Shown here piece by piece: positions 1-6,075 of a stretch of 9,284 nt of DNA; within the stretch, counting starts at the first letter, position 1; each line of letters opens with the position of its first letter. Location: NCBI GenBank assembly GCA_023410905.1, contig JAEYPL010000127.1, positions 1 to 9,284 of the forward strand, given 5' to 3'. The position numbers and the translations under genes are program-made. This DNA is from Pseudomonadota bacterium (GTDB lineage Bacteria; Pseudomonadota; Alphaproteobacteria; Rhizobiales; Hyphomicrobiaceae). Under the pieces are notes generated by a model. That model worked only from the letters and a program-made list of their open reading frames with translations. It did no database searches and was not told the DNA's origin.

Positions 1-309
1 GTCGTAGTTCTCGGCGACATAGCGCGCGAGCGGCGCCGTCAGGTCATAGCGCAGCGAGAGCCACTGCTCGTCCTCGTCCTGGAAGGAGAACACGCCGGCA
101 TTGGGCCGGTCCTGGTCGGGCAGGAACTTGCCGAGCGCGTCGGTGTACTCGATGGCGCTCGTTTCCAGGGGCTCGAAGCCGTAGGATTCGTAGACCTCCC
201 GGATGGTCGCGAGCATCCGCGCGAGCGCGCGGGCATCGGCCGGGCCGGTGTCTTGGAACCCCTTCGGCAAGCGCGCCTCAGGGCGCTGATCTTTCTTGGC
301 TTTTTGCAT
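1..309 (-). CDS. hisS: Histidine-tRNA ligase, N-terminal 103 residues (cut by window edge)
   Basis: This is the start of histidyl-tRNA synthetase, the cytoplasmic class II enzyme that charges tRNA-His using ATP. The frame is open from the ATG at 309 down to base 1, giving 103 codons without a stop, so the rest of the gene lies beyond the left edge. Visible hallmarks are the N-terminal RLPKGFQD segment (about residues 13-20), the segment YGFEPLET, the stretch EYTDALGKFLPDQDRPNAG typical of alphaproteobacterial HisS, and the LRYDLTAPLARY motif near residues 85-96, which belongs to the catalytic core. The start beginning MQKAKKD was chosen because no in-frame ATG/GTG/TTG was found just upstream and family members begin at a similar place. 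The ribosome binding site is weak; a GAGG lies rather far upstream. A homologous HisZ is less likely because the sequence matches the HisS form, but the catalytic C-terminal half is not visible. Confidence 0.9.
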   Translation of the reverse strand, partial: MQKAKKDQRPEARLPKGFQDTGPADARALARMLATIREVYESYGFEPLETSAIEYTDALGKFLPDQDRPNAGVFSFQDEDEQWLSLRYDLTAPLARYVAENYD

Positions 310-352
310 GACGGCGGGCCGCGGTGCCTCACGGATGGCGGTGATTGGCCGC

Positions 353-381
353 CTTATATCCCTTTGCGCACCGCAACGAAA
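353..381 (-). promoter_or_regulatory. Possible sigma70-type promoter of hisS
   Basis: On the minus strand a TATAAG box (353-358) is preceded by TTTCGT (376-381) with 17 bases between them. This would start transcription about 35-40 bases before the hisS ATG. A small inverted repeat, GGCGG (337-341) with CCGCC (349-353) and a 7-base loop, partly overlaps the -10 box. The match is by eye only, and alphaproteobacterial promoters are often poor matches to the consensus. Confidence 0.3.
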
Positions 382-456
382 GCCGAACCGGGCGGGAGGT
401 TAAGTTGCAGAGGCTCATCGCGAAAACATCACTCCTGCGGAAAACGCGGAATGTAG

Positions 457-1254
457 ATGCAGCGGCAAGGATTTCCCGCGCATCATCGCACCGAATCAGA
501 CGACCTTCCGTTATGCCCATATCGGAGCAAAACGGTGCGGAAGACATATCGCCCGCCTAGATCGTCGGACTACATTGCCGCAGAAGCTCAGGGACAGCAG
601 TCGTTTGACCTTGTTCCCGAGCGCCCCGAACCGAAGCGCACGTCCGGCCGATCGGCTTTGCCACTTCTGCATGGTCGCCGCTACGATGAATTGTTGGCAG
701 AAAGCCCAAACGGGAGTTTGTCCCCATCGCCCACAAATGCCCTACCGAGCAAGCAGGAGCCGTTCCTTCCGTTTTCGAGAGATGAGCTGAATATTCAGCA
801 CGCTACGGCCATGCTTTGGTTACCTTTAGGCCTTTCGTGCGCGCTTACAATTTTGATATTGGCGGTCGTCATCTTCCAGGCTGACATCAGCGAAGTCGGC
901 GCAGCTTCCTTGAAACTCACAGGCGTTGGGCGTCATGTACTTCTTGGATTTGCTGGTATCGGGGCCATCGTTCTTGGAGCCCTAGTCGTCCCATTAGCTT
1001 TTACAGCGAGCCGCCGCGTCGTATGGGCGCTGACCAAGTCGGTCCCACCTCGCCCCGTTCGTTGGATTGCGGTCACGCTGATGGTGTTGCTGCTCGAGCT
1101 ACCGTCGGCCATGTCGCTCCTCTTCACTCACCAGCACGCTTGGTCAGTGGCGCGGGACATCCATCAATCAGTGCTGAACGAATTTACGATGCCAAAGGAT
1201 TGGACGCCGACTATGCCGCCGCCTCCGCTGCCCATCAGAAAGCCCAAGAAATAG
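457..1254 (+). CDS. Hypothetical three-helix membrane protein
   Basis: I do not recognise this gene. From the ATG at 457 it encodes 265 residues. Residues 1-115 are polar, proline- and arginine-rich and probably disordered. Three hydrophobic helices follow at about 119-141, 160-183 and 202-224, then a soluble tail of about 40 residues ending in a proline-rich, basic segment (PPPPLPIRKPKK). The start is uncertain. A GTG at 535 (residue 27) has a better Shine-Dalgarno sequence, GGAG at 524-527 with 7-base spacing, whereas the ATG at 457 has only GGA. The next in-frame ATG, at 811, would begin right at the first helix. The region looks clearly less GC-rich than its neighbours, about 50-55% in the lines I checked, with many A/T-ending codons. 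That suggests recent acquisition or a fast-evolving orphan. It converges on ald with an 11-base gap and no visible terminator. The membrane part is fairly secure as coding; the N-terminal 100 residues are less so. Confidence 0.55.
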   Translation: MQRQGFPAHHRTESDDLPLCPYRSKTVRKTYRPPRSSDYIAAEAQGQQSFDLVPERPEPKRTSGRSALPLLHGRRYDELLAESPNGSLSPSPTNALPSKQEPFLPFSRDELNIQHATAMLWLPLGLSCALTILILAVVIFQADISEVGAASLKLTGVGRHVLLGFAGIGAIVLGALVVPLAFTASRRVVWALTKSVPPRPVRWIAVTLMVLLLELPSAMSLLFTHQHAWSVARDIHQSVLNEFTMPKDWTPTMPPPPLPIRKPKK

Positions 1255-1265
1255 CGCCACCCGCC

Positions 1266-2376
1266 TCACCCGATCGCCGCCTTGGCCGGCACAGCCTCGA
1301 CGCCCAGCGCCTCGGCGACGGCGGGATAGGTGATCCGCCCAGCGTACACATTCAGGCCCGCCAGCAGATGCGGGTTCTCGGCCATGGCGCGCTTGGGGCC
1401 CTTGTCGGCCAGCGCCAGGATGAACGGCAACGTCGCGTTGTTGAGCGCGAAGGTGGACGTGCGCGCAACCGCGCCCGGCATATTGGCAACGCAGTACCAC
1501 ATCGTCGACGATGAAGGTCGGCGCAGCGTGAGTCGTCGCGCGCGAAGTTTCCGCGCAGCCACCCTGGTCGATGGAGATGTCGACGAGCACGGAGCCGCGC
1601 TTCATGGCCTTGATCATGTCGCGCGTGATGAGCTTCGGCGCCTCGGCACCGGGAACGAGCACCGCGCCGATGACGAGATCCGCGTCCAGCACGTAATCCT
1701 CAACGGCCTGACGCGTGGAGAAGGCCGTACGGAGACCTGCCCCCATCTGCGCCTTCAGCTCGGCGAGCCGGTCGATGTTGATATCGAGGATGGTCACGTC
1801 GGCCTCGACCCCGATTGCCATGCGCGCCGCATTGGCACCCGAAACACCACCGCCGAGCACGACGACTTTCGCCGGCGGCACACCCGCCGTGCCACCGAGC
1901 AGCATTCCGCGCCCTCCCTGCTCCATCTCCAAGCAGTGCGCACCAGCCTGGATGGCCATGCGGCCGGCAACCTCACTCATGGGCGCCAGCAGCGGCAAGC
2001 CGCCGCGCGCGTTCGTCACTGTCTCGTAGGCGATGGCCGTGGCGCCCGACGCCATGAGCGCCTTGGCCTGCTCGGGATCGGGGGCGAGGTGGAGATATGT
2101 GAAGAGCGTCTGGCCCTCGCGCAGCATCTTGCACTCGGCGGGCTGCGGCTCCTTCACCTTCACGATCATATCGGCCTTGGCAAAGACATCGGCCGCCGAG
2201 GGGAGGATCGTCGCACCGGCCTTGCGGTAGTCGTCATCACTGATGCCCTGGCGAAGCGCCGCATTGGTCTCGACCACGACCTCATGTCCACGCGCGACCG
2301 CCTCGCGCACTGAAACCGGCGTCATGCCGACGCGATACTCGTGGACCTTGATTTCCTTCGGAACGCCGATCCGCAT
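1266..2376 (-). pseudogene. ald: Alanine dehydrogenase, frameshifted
   Basis: Alanine dehydrogenase catalyses the reversible NAD-dependent deamination of L-alanine to pyruvate and ammonia in the cytoplasm. The first 293 codons are intact, with the expected substrate and catalytic residues R15 (HEYRVGMTP), K75 (VKVKEP), H96 (LHLAP) and D270 (VDISIDQGGCAETSR), and the NAD-binding glycine motif GGGVSGANAA (175-184). After FIVDDV the family sequence jumps to another frame: WYCVANMPGAVARTSTFALN onward continues for 77 codons to a TGA at 1266-1268. The family usually has VVHYCVANMPG at the join. Only one G lies between the GTG and TAC codons here, so about 5 bases appear to be missing around 1494-1500. 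Without correction the first frame runs on as unrelated sequence to a stop at 1168, giving a 402-residue product that lacks the conserved C-terminus and overlaps the convergent gene antisense. The two halves together fit the family length of about 370 residues. The start is supported by GGGAG at 2384-2388, 7 bases before the ATG. The mutation is either very recent or a sequence error. Confidence 0.88.
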
Positions 2377-2462
2377 GGTTTATCTCCCGCTGCCGCTCAC
2401 CACGCTCGAAGATTAGGCGCCGCGATGAGCAAAACGGCACGAAACTGGGGTGTATTTGCGCT

Positions 2463-2474
2463 ATTTCATGCAAT
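2463..2474. promoter_or_regulatory. Candidate Lrp/AldR-type operator between ald and its divergent regulator
   Basis: The 138-base gap between the divergent starts of ald (2376) and the regulator gene (2515) is mostly GC-rich but contains an AT-rich patch at about 2450-2480. Within it, ATTTCATGCAAT reads as an imperfect palindrome, 10 of 12 positions symmetrical about CATG. Lrp/AsnC regulators typically bind degenerate AT-rich palindromes in such shared regions and often activate ald in response to alanine. The assignment is inferred from position and symmetry only. Confidence 0.35.
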
Positions 2475-2514
2475 AATTTCGGAAGATGCGCGGAAGTTCC
2501 GGGACAGCATTCGA

Positions 2515-2982
2515 ATGAACGTGGACGCCATCGACCGGCGCATCCTGCGCGCCCTGCAGACGGACAGCCGCCAGACGGTGGCGGAGATCGGCGCTCTTGC
2601 CGGGCTCTCACCGTCAGCGTGCCATCGGCGGATCCGGAACCTGGAGCAATCCGGCGTCATCGCCGGATATACGGCGCGCCTCGACCGCCGCGCGCTCGGC
2701 TATTCCATGGAATTCTTCATCGAGGTGGCCCTGCGCTCGCAGAGCGACAAGGCGCTGGAGGCCTTCGAGCGCTCTGTTGAAGCATCGCCCGAGATCCTCG
2801 AATGCCATCTCATGGCGGGCGGTACGGACTACCTCCTCAGGGTCGTCGCCGTGGATGCGGCCGATTTCGAGCGTATTCACCGTGAGCGGCTGGCCCGACT
2901 TCCGCATGTCGCGCGTCTGCAGAGCCACCTCGCCATACGCACGGTGCGGTCCTGGGCCGGCTATCCACCCCGCGAGACCTGA
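2515..2982 (+). CDS. Lrp/AsnC-family transcriptional regulator, probably of ald
   Basis: A 155-residue DNA-binding regulator of the Lrp/AsnC family, matching the family length of about 150-165. Residues 3-60 form the winged helix-turn-helix: DAIDRRILRALQ, then TVAEIGALAGLSPSACHRRI as the helix-turn-helix, then LEQSGVIAGYTARLD. Residues from about 65 onward form the RAM domain for amino-acid binding and oligomerisation, including ECHLMAGGTDYLLRV, where the family's conserved G-x-x-D-Y/F pattern is visible. The start at 2515 was chosen because it places the canonical AIDRRIL at the N-terminus and has GGGA about 10 bases upstream. In-frame upstream starts exist (ATG at 2425, and a further one at 2341 inside ald) but would add atypical sequence. 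Its divergent position next to ald is the standard arrangement for an AldR/BkdR-like activator that senses alanine or another amino acid. That role is inferred from context. Confidence 0.9.
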   Translation: MNVDAIDRRILRALQTDSRQTVAEIGALAGLSPSACHRRIRNLEQSGVIAGYTARLDRRALGYSMEFFIEVALRSQSDKALEAFERSVEASPEILECHLMAGGTDYLLRVVAVDAADFERIHRERLARLPHVARLQSHLAIRTVRSWAGYPPRET

Positions 2983-3182
2983 TTGGGCGCTGCGCGACCC
3001 CTCCGCTCCGTCGACTGACCACATTGTGGGCCAAATCCTGACTACCAGTGGCTTTCGAGGCGGACGCAGGCCAGCCTAACAATAGGGTGCGGCACGGATT
3101 TTACGCGCGACCGCGAAGCGGATATCCTGTCGGCGCGCATGGGCGGCTGCCTTCGCACCGCTTCCAGGAGGCTGGATACTCG

Positions 3183-4079
3183 ATGATCCATAGGCAGGCT
3201 GCATGTGGGGTACTGGCTGGCGCGGCGCTCCTGCTCGGAGCGAATCCGGCGCACGCGCATCCGCACGTCTGGGTCACGACCGAGACGACCGTGCTCTACG
3301 AGAACGGCACGATCATCGGCCTTCGCCAGAAGTGGTCGTTCGACGACTTCTACACGGCCATGGCCATCCAGGGCCTCGATACGAACAACGACGGCACCTA
3401 CGACCGCAGTGAGCTCGCCGAGCTCGCCAAGGTCAATATGGAAGGCCTGAAGGAGTTCAACTACTTCACCACGGCACGCCTCGCGACGGAGCAGCTCAAG
3501 CTCGACGGGCCGAAGGATTTCTATCTCGAACACGCAGATGCACCGGAAGGTGCGGTCGAGATCACCATGAAAACCGGTGATGCGGCCTTCGAGGGCACGG
3601 GCGTCGCCGTTCCCAAGTCACCTCCCGAGGAGAAGGGCTTCTTTGCGCGTCTGTGGGATCGGTTCTTTGGCAGTGCGCCCGATCAGCCAGAAGCGGCGGA
3701 AGCTCCACCCGCTGGGCCGCCGAAAGTGCTGAGCCTGCACTTCACGCTGCCGCTTGCCCAGCCCGTGCTGGCTGAAGCCCAAGGCTTCAACTTCACGATC
3801 GCGGACCCGAGCTTCTTCATCGCCTTCCAGGCCGCAGAGAAGGATCCGGTCGTGCTCGGCGCGGGCGCACCGCAAGGCTGCCGCGTCACTATGGGTGAAG
3901 GCACCGCCGCATCACCGCCGCCGCCTACTGCGGAGGACGTCGCCAAATCCGAGACCCAGCCCAATCCCGCGGCCGATGCGGGCAAGCTCGGCGATGCCTT
4001 TGCCCAGCAATTCGGTGGCCAATCCGTCGGCTTCGGCTTTGTCAGGCCGGCAACGATCTCCTGCGGACCACCTTCATGA
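3183..4079 (+). CDS. Secreted DUF1007-family protein, metal-transport partner
   Basis: A 298-residue DUF1007-family protein, often annotated as the periplasmic component of an uncharacterised transport system and commonly encoded beside NicO-type metal permeases. A signal peptide spans residues 1-25 (hydrophobic GVLAGAALLLGA, cleavage expected after AHA), so the mature protein would begin with HPHVWV, the family's conserved opening. Residues 66-77 (DTNNDGTYDRSE) form a complete 12-position EF-hand-like loop with acidic or amide ligands at positions 1, 3, 5, 9 and 12, suggesting calcium or another divalent ion. The segment at about 140-185 is rich in E, P and A and looks like a flexible insertion. 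Another proline-rich stretch lies near 245-265. The start at 3183 has a strong AGGAGG at 3166-3171, 11 bases upstream; an open frame extends further upstream but would bury the signal peptide. The stop overlaps the next start by ATGA, so the two are probably translationally coupled. The 200 bases upstream hold no operator or riboswitch I could defend. Confidence 0.88.
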   Translation: MIHRQAACGVLAGAALLLGANPAHAHPHVWVTTETTVLYENGTIIGLRQKWSFDDFYTAMAIQGLDTNNDGTYDRSELAELAKVNMEGLKEFNYFTTARLATEQLKLDGPKDFYLEHADAPEGAVEITMKTGDAAFEGTGVAVPKSPPEEKGFFARLWDRFFGSAPDQPEAAEAPPAGPPKVLSLHFTLPLAQPVLAEAQGFNFTIADPSFFIAFQAAEKDPVVLGAGAPQGCRVTMGEGTAASPPPPTAEDVAKSETQPNPAADAGKLGDAFAQQFGGQSVGFGFVRPATISCGPPS

Positions 4080-5266
4080 TCGCATCTGCCTTCCGGCGCA
4101 TTGCTCTGGCTTGGCGCATTCTGGCGTGCGCGTTCGTCGTCGCCTCGTTCGTTGCGCCGAGCACGGTCGCCATCGCGCAATCGCCGCCAGCGTCGGCCCC
4201 GAAGAGCTTCCTGCCGCCTGCCAAAGTCGCCGAAGAGCCGACCGGCGTGTTCGCCCGCGCTTATTCGTGGATCATGACCAAGCAATCCGAGATCAATCGC
4301 CGGCTCGCAGCAGCCGTACGCGAGATCAGGACGGGCGATCCCTGGTTCGCGACGCTCGTGCTTGCGGGCCTCAGCTTTGCCTATGGCGTCTTGCATGCTG
4401 CCGGTCCGGGACACGGCAAGGCCGTCATCTCCTCGTACGTGCTCGCGAACGAGCAGACCGTGCGACGCGGCATTGCACTGTCGTTTCTCGCTGCGGCCTT
4501 TCAAGGGCTCTCAGCACTCATCGTCGTCGGCATTCTCGTACTTGTGCTGAGCGCGACCGGCATGACGATGAAATCGACCGAGGCCTGGCTCGAAACGCTG
4601 AGCTGGGGCTTTGTCGCGCTGGTCGGCGCGTGGCTGCTCTACACGCAGATCAAGGCCGCATGGCCGAAGCCTGCCGTAGCGAGCGGCGCTCACGCCCATG
4701 CGCATAACCATGGCCACGATCATCACCACCATGATGACCACCATCACCATGCGCACGACCATGGGCATCATGGGCATCACCACCACGCCCATGATCATGG
4801 CCACGCGCATTCGCATGATCACGGGCACCCGCACGACCATACCCACCACGGCCACGAGCACGCGCACGCGGCGGACGGGAGCTGCTGCAATCACGCCCAC
4901 ATGCCCGATCCGAGCCAGCTTCAAGGTCCATGGTCCTGGCGGCAGGCCATCGCGATCGCGCTCGCAGTCGGCATCCGTCCCTGCACGGGGGCGATCCTCG
5001 TGCTCGTGTTCGCCATCAGCCAGGGCCTCATGTGGGCAGGCGTCTTCGCGACCTTCGCCATGGCGATCGGCACGGCCATCACCGTCTCATTCCTTGCGGC
5101 TCTCGCCGTCGGCTCGCGCGAGCTCGCCATGCGGATCGGCGGCGGCAAGGAGAGCGTATGGGGCGCTCGCGTGCGAACGGCAGCCGGCATCGGCGGTGCG
5201 TGCCTCGTCCTGGGGCTCGGTCTCACGCTGATGGTCGGCTCCATGCAGGGCACCAGCGTGTTCTGA
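4076..5266 (+). CDS. NicO/RcnA-family nickel/cobalt (divalent metal) transporter with His-rich loop
   Basis: A 396-residue inner-membrane protein of the NicO/RcnA superfamily, which moves nickel, cobalt or related divalent metals. An N-terminal hydrophobic segment (9-28, ending at AIAQS) may be a signal peptide or the first helix. Further helices lie at about 89-109, 132-160, 174-190, 289-316, 318-346 and 366-388. Two family motifs are visible: HAAGPGHGK (107-115) at the end of the second hydrophobic segment, and GIRPCTGAILVL (299-310) in the helix after the loop. Between the helices is a loop (206-275) with 37 histidines in 70 residues by my count, closing with a Cys pair (270-271) and HAH. 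It probably binds or buffers metal. The coupled DUF1007 gene upstream favours a metal-transport module. Family members include both importers and the RcnA exporter, so neither direction nor metal can be read from the sequence. No rcnR/nikR-type regulator is adjacent. Confidence 0.88.
   Translation: MIASAFRRIALAWRILACAFVVASFVAPSTVAIAQSPPASAPKSFLPPAKVAEEPTGVFARAYSWIMTKQSEINRRLAAAVREIRTGDPWFATLVLAGLSFAYGVLHAAGPGHGKAVISSYVLANEQTVRRGIALSFLAAAFQGLSALIVVGILVLVLSATGMTMKSTEAWLETLSWGFVALVGAWLLYTQIKAAWPKPAVASGAHAHAHNHGHDHHHHDDHHHHAHDHGHHGHHHHAHDHGHAHSHDHGHPHDHTHHGHEHAHAADGSCCNHAHMPDPSQLQGPWSWRQAIAIALAVGIRPCTGAILVLVFAISQGLMWAGVFATFAMAIGTAITVSFLAALAVGSRELAMRIGGGKESVWGARVRTAAGIGGACLVLGLGLTLMVGSMQGTSVF
4691..4900 (+). 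repeat. Low-complexity His-codon tract inside the NicO gene
   Basis: This 210-base stretch encodes the His-rich loop and is built from recurring CAT/CAC codons alternating with GCC, GAC and GGC. Short words such as CATGATCA and CATGGCCACG recur. It is an imperfect repeat region prone to slippage, so its length may vary between strains. It also produces long false open frames on the opposite strand and in another forward frame. Confidence 0.8.
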
Positions 5267-5297
5267 GGCCCTCGCCGGCGGGCGCACGTTCTGAGGC
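5260..5297 (+). repeat. Short direct repeat at the 3' end of the NicO gene
   Basis: GTTCTGAGGC occurs at 5260-5269, where its TGA is the NicO stop codon, and again at 5288-5297, 28 bases later. The sequence following each copy is also loosely similar (CTCGCCGGCGGGCGCAC and CTCGCTGGCGCCCGTGC). It looks like an old imperfect duplication. I see no convincing terminator in the 101 bases between NicO and the next gene. Confidence 0.45.
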
Positions 5298-5367
5298 TGG
5301 CACTCGCTGGCGCCCGTGCTAAGAAGGTCCCCCATCATCAACATTCAGCGTGAGGAAACACGTTCCC

Positions 5368-5715
5368 ATGGCCCTTATCAGACAAGAGTCCGCCGGCATT
5401 CTTTCCAAGGCCGTCGAGGCTAACGGGTTTGTCTTCACGGCAGGCATCACGGCGAACGACCGCAACAAGGACGTCGGCGGCCAGACCAAGGAAATCCTCG
5501 ACGAGATCGACCGGATTCTCGCACTGGCCGGCTCCGACAAATCGAAGATCGTCTCGGCGACGATCTGGGTCACCGACATCCGCAATCGCGATGCCATGAA
5601 CGTCGAGTGGAACGCTTGGACCGGCGGCAAGAACCTGCCCGGCCGCGCGTGCATCGAGGCGCGCCTCGCCGATCCGAAGCTTCTCGTCGAAATCGGCGTC
5701 ATCGCGACGAAGTAA
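5368..5715 (+). CDS. RidA-family enamine/imine deaminase, copy 1
   Basis: A 115-residue protein of the RidA (YjgF/YER057c/UK114) family. Its members form trimers and hydrolyse reactive enamine/imine intermediates such as 2-aminoacrylate/iminopyruvate in the cytoplasm. The residues matching the catalytic Arg105 and Glu120 of E. coli RidA are present as R93 (LPGRACIEARL) and E108 (LLVEIGVIA), with the same 15-residue spacing, so deaminase activity is plausible. Also visible are VFTAG (22-26), DVGGQT (35-40) and the DIRNRDAMNVEWN segment (70-82). The ATG at 5368 is preferred: it has GAGGA at 5352-5356, and RidA proteins start about this far before FTAG. A GTG at 5350 would add six residues but lacks its own ribosome binding site. 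The gene is followed after 3 bases by a second RidA gene, and the two are about 53% identical (60 of 114 positions by hand). Confidence 0.92.
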   Translation: MALIRQESAGILSKAVEANGFVFTAGITANDRNKDVGGQTKEILDEIDRILALAGSDKSKIVSATIWVTDIRNRDAMNVEWNAWTGGKNLPGRACIEARLADPKLLVEIGVIATK

Positions 5716-5718
5716 GCA

Positions 5719-6075
5719 ATGATTGTCCGCCGCGAACTAGAACCCCTCCTCGCCAACGTGGTCGAGGCGGGGGACATGATCTTCACGGCCGGCTGCATCG
5801 CCGACGACGAGAGCCTCGACGTCGGCGGGCAGACCAGGCAGGCGCTCGGCGATCTCGATCGCTGGCTCGCGATGTGCGGCAGCGACAAGTCGCACATTCT
5901 TCAGGTCGTGATCTGGCTATCGGACATCCGCTTCCGCGATGCCATGAACGTCGTCTGGAACGAGTGGATCGACCCGGCAAATCTTCCGGCACGCGCCTGC
6001 GTGGAATCGCGGATGGCGACACCCGGTTGCCTCGTGGAGATCATGGCCATTGCCGTGAAGAAGGCACGCTCATGA
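5719..6075 (+). CDS. RidA-family enamine/imine deaminase, copy 2
   Basis: A 118-residue RidA-family paralogue directly behind copy 1, only 3 bases after its stop, so almost certainly co-translated. It keeps the catalytic pair as R92 (LPARACVESR) and E107 (CLVEIMAIA), spaced 15 residues as in E. coli RidA. It shares DVGGQT (34-39), GSDKS (54-58) and DIRFRDAMNVVWNEW (69-83) with copy 1. Differences cluster in the N-terminal strand (MIVRRELEPLLANVV) and before the Glu (ATPGC against ADPKL), positions that could change the substrate pocket. It has three internal cysteines that copy 1 lacks (residues 26, 53 and 104). There is no strong ribosome binding site of its own, which fits coupling. Its stop overlaps the thioesterase start by ATGA. 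The two copies could form separate homotrimers or mixed trimers; the sequence cannot tell. Confidence 0.92.
   Translation: MIVRRELEPLLANVVEAGDMIFTAGCIADDESLDVGGQTRQALGDLDRWLAMCGSDKSHILQVVIWLSDIRFRDAMNVVWNEWIDPANLPARACVESRMATPGCLVEIMAIAVKKARS

Noticed and set aside
345..560. Small forward and reverse open frames between hisS and the membrane protein gene
   Set aside because: They have shadow-like composition and no ribosome binding site, and overlap the hisS control region and the start of the hypothetical gene.
1168..1500. The uninterrupted frame from 2376 to 1168 read as a 402-residue intact alanine dehydrogenase variant
   Set aside because: After residue 294 it has no family similarity and runs into the convergent gene, while the true Ald C-terminus is perfectly readable in another frame.
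1486..1510. Programmed ribosomal frameshift in ald
   Set aside because: No slippery heptamer or downstream structure is evident, and sequence is missing compared with the family rather than merely out of frame.
1330..2313. Long forward open frame opposite ald
   Set aside because: It is the antisense shadow of a GC-rich gene, with arginine/histidine-rich composition and no recognisable domain.
3019..3029. CCACATTGTGG palindrome upstream of the DUF1007 gene as a metal-regulator site
   Set aside because: It is short, lies over 150 bases from the start, and resembles no Zur, Fur, NikR or RcnR site that I know.
3045..3052. GCCACTGG on the minus strand as part of a cobalamin riboswitch near the metal module
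   Set aside because: It points the wrong way for the DUF1007/NicO genes and the other conserved boxes of the B12 element are not seen around it.
3042..3533. Minus-strand open frame opposite the DUF1007 gene
   Set aside because: The plus-strand gene has a clear signal peptide, ribosome binding site and family motifs; the antisense frame has none.
4511..4924. Minus-strand frame rich in Val/Met opposite the His-rich loop, resembling a membrane protein
   Set aside because: CAT/CAC codons read backwards give ATG/GTG, so the hydrophobic appearance is an artefact of the His tract.
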